Assembly: GCF_022662015.1 (NCBI RefSeq)
Contig: NZ_JAKMCM010000001.1
Coordinates: 868,001-932,000, forward strand
Direction of reading: 5' to 3'
DNA from: Aestuariivivens sediminicola
GTDB taxonomy: Bacteria; Bacteroidota; Bacteroidia; Flavobacteriales; Flavobacteriaceae
Length of the DNA: 64,000 nucleotides
Part shown: piece by piece, positions 18,649 through 25,723 of the stretch
Layout of the letters: each line of letters opens with the position of its first letter
Numbering within the stretch: position 1 is the stretch's first letter
Notes under the pieces: generated by a model
What the model saw: the letters and a program-made list of their open reading frames with translations, nothing else
Databases searched by the model: none
Told to the model about the DNA's origin: nothing
Made by a program: the position numbers and the translations under genes

Positions 18649-19347
18649 TTATTTAGAAACTTTTAATGTCGCTTTTTTGGAATCAAAAACTACGGAATCG
18701 ACATGCCCCATTATTGTGCGGTCATCGGAGATAAAATGGGCATGAAAATAACTGTCATGATGGGTGAACACCGTTTTATGATTTCTTGAAAAAAATCCAA
18801 TTATAGATCCACTGACATCATCATATCTGTAATTTGTCAGACCCTCATGTGCTTCCCTGGGTGAAGACACTAAACTACCTTCAGGAAGATTGACACTGTG
18901 AATAGTAAGGTCTTCAAAAACACCATCAATTCGCACAAGTAAAGGATCATCATACGCTATGAAAAGTGAATCGATAAATTGTTCCGTTGATTTAAGCGAT
19001 AACCTATGATCCGGCATTACTAATTCCATCAATTCACTCTTGCTTGTGTACACAAAAAATGGAGCTTTAGTTGATTTCATTTGCGTCACCTCGTGAGTGG
19101 AACTGTCTATAACTTTTGAAACAAATGTTTGTCCTTCAAACAATAACACTTCTCCTTTTAAGTATTCAATAGGCCCCAATCCATAGGAAGTCGGATGATT
19201 CATGGAATCTGTTGAAATTTTACCAGCTAATTCTCCCTTCCACATCACATCCCTCATCTGACCAACAACTTTGATAGAGGATGTATTGTTATTATTGTTA
19301 CATGAGATGAACAACACAAAAGACGAGATGAACAAAAAGTATTTCAT
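18649..19347 (-). CDS. Acetolactate decarboxylase-like lipoprotein
   Basis: 232 residues with lipobox LFISC (Cys16) followed by an Asn run. The rest follows acetolactate decarboxylase (BudA/AlsD): GEVLLFEGQTF, the LVRIDGVFEDLTIHSV strand region, and the zinc cluster FHAHFISDDRTIMGH with His202, His204 and His215. The enzyme converts (S)-2-acetolactate to (R)-acetoin and CO2. Placement outside the cytoplasm is notable: the lipid anchor would put it in the periplasm or on the surface. No acetolactate synthase is nearby. A terminator-like hairpin sits directly before the start codon. Confidence 0.85.
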   Translation of the reverse strand: MKYFLFISSFVLFISCNNNNNTSSIKVVGQMRDVMWKGELAGKISTDSMNHPTSYGLGPIEYLKGEVLLFEGQTFVSKVIDSSTHEVTQMKSTKAPFFVYTSKSELMELVMPDHRLSLKSTEQFIDSLFIAYDDPLLVRIDGVFEDLTIHSVNLPEGSLVSSPREAHEGLTNYRYDDVSGSIIGFFSRNHKTVFTHHDSYFHAHFISDDRTIMGHVDSVVFDSKKATLKVSK

Positions 19348-19353
19348 GATTCA

Positions 19354-19394
19354 AAAATAAAAAAACGGCTACACTTTAAAAGGATAACCGTTTT
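19354..19394 (-). promoter_or_regulatory. Terminator-like hairpin immediately before the acetolactate decarboxylase start
   Basis: On the minus strand AAAACGG (19394-19388) pairs with CCGTTTT (19369-19363), followed by a T-rich run ending only a few bases before the start codon at 19347. It could be a leader attenuator or the end of an upstream minus-strand transcript; no upstream minus-strand gene is seen. Confidence 0.45.
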
Positions 19395-19540
19395 ACTGTG
19401 ATACGTTGGGCCCCCTGATATTGTTATGTCGAACCAATTTAATGAAGAATTGAAAAGATTTGCTTCATATTATGATTTTTATCATTATTCCTTAACCATT
19501 TAAAAAGTATCTTTTTAGATTCTCATAAACTAGACGAACT

Positions 19541-20329
19541 ATGAAAAGACTAATTAAGCTCATAATGATTTTCACCGTTTCCTTAAACATAGCATGCAAG
19601 GAATCTCAACAAAAAAATAATTATGTTTTAGTTCACGGAGCTTATCATGGAAAATGGTGCTGGTATAAAGTTATTCCCATCCTGGAAAAAGATGGCAATA
19701 AGGTTTACGCAATAGATTTGCCGGGACATGGGCAAGACAACACGCCTCCAGAAGATGTAACATTAGAAAAGTATAAAGAGAAAATTTTACAAACTATAAA
19801 CAAAATTGATGGGCAAGTTATATTAATTGGACACTCTCTTGGAGGAATTTCAATATCTTCAGTTGCGGAGACAGTTCCAGATAAAATTAAATCTCTAATT
19901 TATTTGAGTGCTGTTTTACCAATAGATGGTGAGTCTGCTTTTGTGGCTTCTTCGTTAGACCCAAATCCAAATGAAACTGTTTTTTATGAAATTTCTGATA
20001 ATAAAAAGACTGTAAAGGTTATTCCTGACCTTGCTAAAGATATTTTCTATAATACTTGTTCTGATAAAGACAAGGAATACGGTATTTCGAAATTATCTGC
20101 TCAGGCTATGGAACCTTTTTTCGCTACTGTTAATTTGTCTAAAGAACGTTTTGGAAATATCCCAAAATATTTTATCGAAACCCTGAAAGATGAAGCTTTA
20201 AGTATAGAGATTCAACGTATCTGGCATCAAAGAACTAAATGTGAAGCTATTTATTCCTTAGATAGTGGTCATTCTCCATTTTTCTCAATGCCAAAAAAAC
20301 TTGCCGAGACGATATTAGCGATAAAATAA
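19541..20329 (+). CDS. Alpha/beta-hydrolase lipoprotein, methylesterase/hydroxynitrile-lyase-like
   Basis: 262 residues, lipobox NIAC (Cys19). Oxyanion segment VLVHGAYHGKWCW (about 29-41), DLPGHG (59-64), nucleophile elbow GHSLGG with Ser99, and a C-terminal DSGHSPF His. The HGAxHGxWCW form is that of the plant methylesterase/hydroxynitrile-lyase-like subgroup, also present in bacteria as EstC-type esterases. Ser-Asp-His catalysis is expected on a small ester outside the cytoplasm. It is divergent from the acetolactate decarboxylase gene; a shared role is possible but unproven. Confidence 0.85.
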   Translation: MKRLIKLIMIFTVSLNIACKESQQKNNYVLVHGAYHGKWCWYKVIPILEKDGNKVYAIDLPGHGQDNTPPEDVTLEKYKEKILQTINKIDGQVILIGHSLGGISISSVAETVPDKIKSLIYLSAVLPIDGESAFVASSLDPNPNETVFYEISDNKKTVKVIPDLAKDIFYNTCSDKDKEYGISKLSAQAMEPFFATVNLSKERFGNIPKYFIETLKDEALSIEIQRIWHQRTKCEAIYSLDSGHSPFFSMPKKLAETILAIK

Positions 20330-20621
20330 CTCTTTCTATGTCATCAGGATATTATAGAAATAACCCTTAAGTTTAAGGCATAAAAAACCATCGATATTAT
20401 TGTAAGTGGTTTTTTTGCTCCTGCTCCGCAGCTGAACCACTGGAATCAATCAGTCATGCTTATTATTACCTACCTTCGACAAGCTCATGGTAAACTTGCT
20501 CGGTGAATTAACCCGGTCTGCCAACTGAATGGTTCTTCTCCAAGAAGGTCACTTGAATTTTTCGCTAATTTTACTTTTATTTTATGTGTTGCTATTGCAA
20601 TAAAAATATAACAGAGAAAGA

Positions 20622-20629
20622 TACCTTTG
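20622..20629 (+). promoter_or_regulatory. Promoter -7 element directly before the LytTR gene
   Basis: TACCTTTG matches the Bacteroidota TAnnTTTG element. It ends only 4 bases before the ATG at 20634, so transcription would begin at or beside the start codon. No good -33 TTTG is found at the usual distance. Confidence 0.45.
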
Positions 20630-20633
20630 TAAC

Positions 20634-21479
20634 ATGTTTGAAACGCCATCAAATAAAAAAACAAGCATTTGGCCAAAAGATGGAGCAATTTATACAGAAA
20701 CCGTTGTCATTATTTTGTTGGCCATAGTTTCCATGTCACTCCAGTATGGCAGGCTGGATTTAACCACATTGCTGAGTCCCCAATTAGGGGTAAGGATCAT
20801 TGGAAGCTTATGTGTGTGGTTTGCGAACAAATACACCCTAGATTATATACTTCAGTCCAGGATTGACTCCAATAAGGTCTCTCAATACCTGCCTTTTGAG
20901 ATGACCATAGCTTCGGTAGCCGTGACATCGATCATTTACCTTATTTTTTATCCGATTTTACTCTATCTGAACGACTTGAGTTTTGTCTGGGCCAAATTTC
21001 TTCAGGGGCTTTTTCTTACCTCCGGGCTTAGTTTGCTTATTGTGACCTTTTATGCTGGTATTCATATATGGAAATCCTGGTGGAGTGATGGTGAATTCCT
21101 ATTCCTTGCGAAAGATAACGGACAAGCCGAAAAAGAATGGAGAGACTTTATCACCATAAAAAAATCCCAGGAGGACATAACTATTGACCTTAATGACGTG
21201 AGCTACTTTATAAGTGAATTTAAGATCGTGTTCCTGGTGGACACAACAGGTAAGAGATGGATCACGCAATACAATCTCTCTGAACTTGAAAACAGTCTCG
21301 ATGACAGGTTCTTTAGATTGAATCGAAGAATTCTGGTTAGTCGCCCGATGATATCCCGTGTTAAAAAGCTCTCAAATCACAGACTTCTCGTAACAGTTGG
21401 TAAAGAAAACGAAAGTCACAAAGAGCCCGTCAGCAGATATAGGTCCACGAGATTTAAACAATGGTTACACAGCGCATAG
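20634..21479 (+). CDS. LytTR-domain transcription regulator with four membrane helices
   Basis: 281 residues. The N-terminal half has four hydrophobic segments (about 20-38, 52-68, 88-112 and 120-146). The C-terminal ~105 residues form a LytTR DNA-binding domain: VSYFISEFKIVFLVDTTGKRWITQYNLSELENSL, then FFRLNRRILVSRPMISRV. There is no receiver domain, so it is a membrane-bound one-component regulator of the type common in Bacteroidota. The CPBP protease gene follows on the same strand after 117 bases, and a direct repeat of LytTR-site geometry lies between them. Regulation of that protease is a reasonable inference. Confidence 0.9.
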   Translation: MFETPSNKKTSIWPKDGAIYTETVVIILLAIVSMSLQYGRLDLTTLLSPQLGVRIIGSLCVWFANKYTLDYILQSRIDSNKVSQYLPFEMTIASVAVTSIIYLIFYPILLYLNDLSFVWAKFLQGLFLTSGLSLLIVTFYAGIHIWKSWWSDGEFLFLAKDNGQAEKEWRDFITIKKSQEDITIDLNDVSYFISEFKIVFLVDTTGKRWITQYNLSELENSLDDRFFRLNRRILVSRPMISRVKKLSNHRLLVTVGKENESHKEPVSRYRSTRFKQWLHSA

Positions 21480-21485
21480 CAATTA

Positions 21486-21519
21486 GTGATCATTCAGTAA
21501 AAATTCTGTGACCATTCAG
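21486..21519 (+). promoter_or_regulatory. Candidate LytTR operator: two 12-base direct repeats, 22 bases apart
   Basis: GTGATCATTCAG (21486-21497) and GTGACCATTCAG (21508-21519) differ at one base and are spaced 22 bases start to start. LytTR regulators such as AgrA bind pairs of direct repeats about two helical turns apart. It lies between the LytTR stop and the CPBP start, 78-111 bases before the latter. Confidence 0.55.
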
Positions 21520-21596
21520 GAAATGATTTGCACCCGCATGAAGAATTTACATGACAGTGTCGGTTATTTGTACTTATAAACAAATCATTCACAATT

Positions 21597-22223
21597 ATGA
21601 AAAATAACAAGCTAACACTTTTCGGATTACTTTTATTCCTTGGGTTTCCTTTTCTATTGCAGTTTTTACACCTTGAGTTAATGTTTTTCGAAACAGGGAT
21701 GTGGCTGCTTCTTGTTTTGATCCTCTTATGGATCTATTTGGTAGAGAAACGGACGATTGCCACAATCGGATGGAAAACATTGACAGTCAAAACAGCCTTT
21801 TCTGGAATAGGTCTGGGACTTGTGATTTTCATTCTTTTTGGGCTTTTAACCACTGTTATCCGAGCCATAGGCCTTGAGCTCAGTCAAGAAACAGCAGAGC
21901 TGATCGCAAGCCAATCCATTCCTTTTCTCTTACTGATGGCGTTGAGAGCAGCTGTGATTGAAGAAGTGCTCTATCGCGGATATGCTTTTGAACGTCTATA
22001 CCAACTGACGAAGTCCAAATGGCTGGCCGCATTCGTGCCGGTGATCATTTTTACCCTGATGCACGTGTCCTGGGGTGTTGGACACCTCGTGTTCGTATTC
22101 ATTGCAGGCGCGATTTTCATGCTTGTGTATATTTCTAAAAGACACCTGGGATTGATTATGATTGCTCATTTTATAACTGATGTTATTGCTTTGCTTGTGT
22201 TACCAATCTTGCTTGAAGCTTAG
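21597..22223 (+). CDS. CPBP-family intramembrane metalloprotease (Abi/CaaX-like)
   Basis: 208 residues with 6-8 hydrophobic helices. The CPBP motifs are all present: EEVLYRG (Glu122, Glu123, Arg127), FTLMH (His156) and HFITD (His191, Asp195). Bacterial members serve in bacteriocin self-immunity, sensing and processing of membrane peptides; the substrate here is unknown. Upstream is a membrane LytTR regulator with a candidate operator, a pairing also seen in peptide-signalling loci of Firmicutes. No bacteriocin or peptide gene is seen nearby. Weak AT-rich hairpins follow the gene (22258-22275 and about 22289-22327). Confidence 0.92.
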   Translation: MKNNKLTLFGLLLFLGFPFLLQFLHLELMFFETGMWLLLVLILLWIYLVEKRTIATIGWKTLTVKTAFSGIGLGLVIFILFGLLTTVIRAIGLELSQETAELIASQSIPFLLLMALRAAVIEEVLYRGYAFERLYQLTKSKWLAAFVPVIIFTLMHVSWGVGHLVFVFIAGAIFMLVYISKRHLGLIMIAHFITDVIALLVLPILLEA

Positions 22224-22542
22224 CAAAGTGCTAATGTAAATACAGAGCAAAAAACGCTTTTACATATTTGTAAAAACTTTATAATATTATTAAATGAAAA
22301 TCCCTGCCATAAAAAAATGACGGGTTTTAAATTATATTTTAGCAATATAGAGCAAGCTTAATATGAGGTATAGTTTTAAGTATTTATCAGATGTGACTTA
22401 TTCCATAAAATGCATAAAAGGTGATTAGTACATTTATTCTTATTAAATTCCATATTCAATAAGTATTTTTACCAATGAGTCTTAATAAGCTGAAAAAAGA
22501 CTATAAACAGAAGTAAATAATAATTAAAAAACAATCAATAGT
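22224..22542. other. Gap of 319 bases without a gene
   Basis: Very AT-rich. It holds a perfect 7-bp hairpin TTTTACA/TGTAAAA (22258-22275) and an imperfect CCC/GGG hairpin with a TTTT tail (about 22289-22327), the latter perhaps the end of the CPBP transcript. No ORF of coding character. Confidence 0.5.
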
Positions 22543-22752
22543 ATGGATTTTAAAAAAGTAACATTCTTGGCATTCTTAGGTAGCCTTTTGATGCTGTTCC
22601 CATCGATTCTGTGGACATTAAGTAGCATTATTAGTAGTTGGGATTATAAATTATTTGGTCTTATACCTTCTCCATTACCATCTGTTGTATCTTTAATAGG
22701 TCAGATATTTATTGTCATTTTCTTTTATGCGCTCTACGAAAAACAAGATTAA
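22543..22752 (+). CDS. Small two-helix membrane protein, function unknown
   Basis: 69 residues, MDFKKVTFLAF start, two hydrophobic helices (about 5-29 and 43-64) around a Trp/Ser/Pro-rich loop. A charged tail (YEKQD) follows. No family recognised. An imperfect AAGAC/GTCTT hairpin with T-rich end (22769-22797) follows as a possible terminator. Confidence 0.6.
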   Translation: MDFKKVTFLAFLGSLLMLFPSILWTLSSIISSWDYKLFGLIPSPLPSVVSLIGQIFIVIFFYALYEKQD

Positions 22753-22813
22753 AATGGTACAAACATAAAAGACCTACATTTTCATGTAAGTCTTTGGTGA
22801 GTTGCTCCCCCAC

Positions 22814-22849
22814 CCCGCCCGAACGACTGAAATCGTTCAGTCGGGCGGG
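22814..22849. repeat. GC-rich palindromic element
   Basis: CCCGCCCGA (22814-22822) pairs with TCGGGCGGG (22841-22849), and inside it AACGA pairs with TCGTT, leaving only a 3-base bulge and a 6-base loop. GC content far exceeds the surrounding DNA. Form and position fit a REP-type intergenic element. Confidence 0.7.
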
Positions 22850-22896
22850 TTGGGCTTTCCGCTTATAGCGGGACAGGCTTCTTCGCCCAAAAGGGT

Positions 22897-22930
22897 CAAA
22901 ACAAAAACGCCACCTTTTGGTGACGTTTTT
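22897..22930 (-). terminator. Terminator of the tRNA-Asn transcript
   Basis: Read on the minus strand, AAAAACG-CACC pairs with GGTG-CGTTTTT around a short loop and runs into TTTTTGTTTT, about 10 bases after the tRNA 3' end. The T-rich flank is on the minus-strand side. Confidence 0.75.
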
Positions 22931-22939
22931 CTTTCGATG

Positions 22940-23013
22940 CTCCCCCTCTTGGGCTCGAACCAAGGACCCTTTGATTAACAGTCAAATGCTCTAACCAACT
23001 GAGCTAAGGAGGA
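22940..23013 (-). tRNA. tRNA-Asn, anticodon GTT
   Basis: Minus-strand cloverleaf: acceptor TCCTCCT/AGGGGGA (one G-U pair), D arm GCTC/GAGC, anticodon stem TTTGA/TCAAA with loop CTGTTAA (anticodon GTT), T arm CTTGG-TTCGAGC-CCAAG, discriminator G. CCA is not encoded. Confidence 0.97.
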
Positions 23014-23083
23014 TCATTTTCGCTTTTTGCGAGCGCAAATATATGCTAATTTTTAATCACTACAAATTTAATAATTAAAATTT

Positions 23084-24415
23084 TTAATCAAAAATGGCTT
23101 TAATGATATCATTGCCATTGGCAAACAAAACCAGTGCAATTAGAATGAAGAACCCTATCATTTGGGCATATTCCATGAACTTATCCCCCGGTTTTCGGCC
23201 CGATACCATTTCGTACAGTAAAAAGGTCACATGCCCACCATCTAATGCCGGTATGGGTAACAGGTTCAACACGCCAAGCATAATCGATAAAAATGCCGTT
23301 AAATACCAGAATGCCTCCCAATTCCATTGGGCAGGAAACATGTTTCCAATGGCCGCAAATCCACCTATCTGCGTGGCGCCCTTTTTTGTAAAAATGTATT
23401 TAAACTGCCCCAGATAATCCCGAACTTCCCAATACCCGTGGCTCAATCCTCCGGTCACACTTTCGGCAAAATTATAATCCCTTTGATTGAAGCTAATATA
23501 TTCCAAATCCGATGGCGTTGTAAAAATGCCCATCACCCGGTCTTCTCCCAATGTAATTGAAGTCTGATTTAATTGGTTATCCCTCTCGTAGGAAATCTCA
23601 AAGCTATTGCCGCCCTGGTTTTTAATTTCATAAGTTAAATCCGAGTAATACGCAACCGGTTTGTCGTTAACGGCCACTATTTTATCTCCGGCCATTAACC
23701 CTGCCTTACCGGCTGGCAGGTCCGCAACCACAGAATCTAACTTAAAAGGATAACGCGGGGATAAACCGGGGATATCCCCTGCCTCAAACAGTTGGGTGCC
23801 TATGTCTTCCGGAAGAGCAATATCCTCAATGACACCATTCTCATGCGCAACTTTAATATTCTCGACCGTCCTGAACATCAGGATTTTGTTGATATCAACC
23901 GTAAGCTCTTCAAAGGGCTCTCCATTTACCGAAATGATCTTATCCCCCTGTTGAAATCCATATTTCTCCAATGTTTTGGAAACACCGTAACCATATTTAA
24001 TATCATCTGTGTTGGAATAATTCGTTCCCCAGGTAAATAGCAGCATGATAAACAGAACGAAGGCCAGAATGAAATTCATAAGAACACCACCTAACATGAT
24101 GATTAAACGTTGCCAGGCCGGCTTTGTCCTGAACTCCCATGGTTGTGGAGGCTGAGCCATTTGTTCAGTATCCATGCTTTCATCAATCATACCCGCTATT
24201 TTTACATAGCCCCCTAAAGGCAGCCAGCCAACACCATATACGGTTTCTCCTATTTTCTTTTTGAACAAAGAAAATTTCACATCAAAAAACAGATAAAACT
24301 TCTCCACCCGAGTTTTAAAGGCTTTCGCCGGGATAAAGTGCCCCAGCTCATGCAACACCACCAATATGGACAAACTCAATAACAATTGAGCTGCTTTTAC
24401 TAAAAATACCGACAT
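23084..24415 (-). CDS. rseP: RIP metalloprotease RseP (site-2 protease)
   Basis: 443 residues. The first membrane helix carries the zinc motif HELGH (His22, Glu23, His26). The last third has the second motif LDGGH (near residue 395) giving the Asp ligand. Two PDZ-like segments lie between, seen in GVSKTLEKYGFQQGDKIISVNGEP and DLPAGKAGLMAGDKIVAVNDKPV. The enzyme cleaves transmembrane anti-sigma factors such as RseA and remnant signal peptides within the inner membrane. A minus-strand TACTTTTG (24435-24442) is a plausible promoter element just upstream. Length and motif spacing are normal for the family. Confidence 0.96.
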   Translation of the reverse strand: MSVFLVKAAQLLLSLSILVVLHELGHFIPAKAFKTRVEKFYLFFDVKFSLFKKKIGETVYGVGWLPLGGYVKIAGMIDESMDTEQMAQPPQPWEFRTKPAWQRLIIMLGGVLMNFILAFVLFIMLLFTWGTNYSNTDDIKYGYGVSKTLEKYGFQQGDKIISVNGEPFEELTVDINKILMFRTVENIKVAHENGVIEDIALPEDIGTQLFEAGDIPGLSPRYPFKLDSVVADLPAGKAGLMAGDKIVAVNDKPVAYYSDLTYEIKNQGGNSFEISYERDNQLNQTSITLGEDRVMGIFTTPSDLEYISFNQRDYNFAESVTGGLSHGYWEVRDYLGQFKYIFTKKGATQIGGFAAIGNMFPAQWNWEAFWYLTAFLSIMLGVLNLLPIPALDGGHVTFLLYEMVSGRKPGDKFMEYAQMIGFFILIALVLFANGNDIIKAIFD

Positions 24416-24540
24416 CTAATTTTTTTTAATCGCACAAAAGTAATGTTTTAAACCAAGTTTAAAAAGCTATTTGTGTTGGGACGAACTGATTTAACATGAT
24501 TTTAAGGCTTTATAATTTCCGCGACCACCCACATTCGTCG

Positions 24541-24548
24541 TATTTTTG
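24541..24548 (+). promoter_or_regulatory. Promoter -7 element of the SCO gene
   Basis: TATTTTTG fits TAnnTTTG, 29 bases before the ATG. A weak -33 candidate, TTTC (24516-24519), lies 21 bases upstream. Confidence 0.5.
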
Positions 24549-24576
24549 TAATAAAGTTATTTCATAAGTTTATCTC

Positions 24577-25245
24577 ATGTTATCATTTTTTAAGGTTTAC
24601 AGAAAATTTGCCATCGTTTTTGGCATTATTTCAATCATCATTATTTCACTTATTTACAGGACCTTAAATGTATACCAGCCATTGCCCGTTTACCAACCTG
24701 CTATGGTAAGTACCGATTTGGTGGACAGTACGCTTCAATACAAAAAGAAATACCATAAAATTGCTGATTTCTCCCTGGCTAACCAGAACGGTGATACCAT
24801 AACTAAAGAAGATTATGACGGTAAAATTTATGTAGCCGATTTCTTTTTTACAACCTGCCAAACCATCTGCCCCATCATGACCGACCATATGGTCACCATT
24901 CAAAACGAAATCATGGACGACGATGAAGTGATGCTGCTCTCTCATAGCGTAACTCCCGAAATTGACAGCGTGGCTCAGCTGAAGCGCTATGCCATTGAAA
25001 AGGGCGTTATTGACAGCAAATGGAATTTGGTAACAGGAGAAAAGAAACAGATTTATGATCTGGCCAGGAAAAGCTACCTGGCAGTCAAAGATATTGGAGA
25101 TGGCGGCCCTTTTGATATGATCCATACTGAAAATTTTATGCTGATCGATAAGAAAAGGCAGATTCGAGGATTTTACGATGGCACAGATGCAGAGGATATG
25201 GAAAAACTACTGGATGACATCGCACATTTAAAGAAGGAAGAATAA
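24577..25245 (+). CDS. SCO1/SenC-family copper chaperone
   Basis: 222 residues with an N-terminal membrane anchor (about 11-27). The thioredoxin-like domain has the copper site TTCQTICP (Cys94, Cys98) and the conserved His183 in DMIHTENFMLID. SCO proteins deliver copper to the CuA centre of cytochrome c oxidase or serve redox roles at the periplasmic face of the membrane. All three copper ligands are intact. It lies between rseP and feoA; no oxidase genes are in the window. Confidence 0.95.
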   Translation: MLSFFKVYRKFAIVFGIISIIIISLIYRTLNVYQPLPVYQPAMVSTDLVDSTLQYKKKYHKIADFSLANQNGDTITKEDYDGKIYVADFFFTTCQTICPIMTDHMVTIQNEIMDDDEVMLLSHSVTPEIDSVAQLKRYAIEKGVIDSKWNLVTGEKKQIYDLARKSYLAVKDIGDGGPFDMIHTENFMLIDKKRQIRGFYDGTDAEDMEKLLDDIAHLKKEE

Positions 25246-25410
25246 CAGTCTGCCCATGGCATCGCCAGGGTGTCTTGCTGGTTTTTTTTATTGCTTAAGT
25301 ACCTATTTCTCGACACCATGTATTGGTGTTTCCATAGATCAATTTGTTAAAGCGAGTTCTTTTGTCACTTGTCATGTTCATCGAGATGCTGTCATTATTG
25401 AATCATTTAA

Positions 25411-25444
25411 GAAACTTTGAACTTGAAACTTTGAACTTGAAACT
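25411..25444 (+). repeat. 14-base tandem repeat (2.4 copies) upstream of feoA
   Basis: GAAACTTTGAACTT is repeated exactly at 25411-25424 and 25425-25438, followed by GAAACT. Each unit contains a TTTG, and the second one is at -33 spacing from the feoA -7 element. Confidence 0.9.
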
Positions 25445-25460
25445 ATTTCCCGTATTTTTG
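25430..25460 (+). promoter_or_regulatory. feoA promoter
   Basis: TTTG (25430-25433), 19 bases, TATTTTTG (25453-25460): a full Bacteroidota promoter match, ending 26 bases before the feoA start codon. Confidence 0.72.
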
Positions 25461-25486
25461 CTTCTTTAAAATCAATCTAAATAAGC

Positions 25487-25723
25487 TTGCAACATTCGAT
25501 AGCACATCTGAAACTTGGTGAACGGGGCATTATTATTGACGTTTCTTCCAAACTAATCCCCTTAAAACTCCTGGAAATGGGTTGTCTTCCCGGTAATATG
25601 GTGGAGCTCGTTCAGGTGGCACCCTTCCAAGACCCCATATATCTCAACATTAACGGGTCGCATCTTGCCATAAGAAAGGAGACTGCTGTTCATATTTTAA
25701 TTGAAAAAGTACTCCATGGGTAA
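25487..25723 (+). CDS. feoA: FeoA ferrous-iron transport accessory protein
   Basis: 78 residues from a TTG start; no in-frame ATG precedes LKLGERGIIIDV, where the SH3-like fold begins. KLLEMGCLPGNMVELVQVAPFQDPIYLNING is the typical FeoA core. FeoA binds the cytoplasmic side of FeoB and is needed for Fe(II) import. The stop codon overlaps the feoB start, so the two are translationally coupled. The promoter immediately upstream carries a tandem repeat. Confidence 0.92.
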   Translation: MQHSIAHLKLGERGIIIDVSSKLIPLKLLEMGCLPGNMVELVQVAPFQDPIYLNINGSHLAIRKETAVHILIEKVLHG

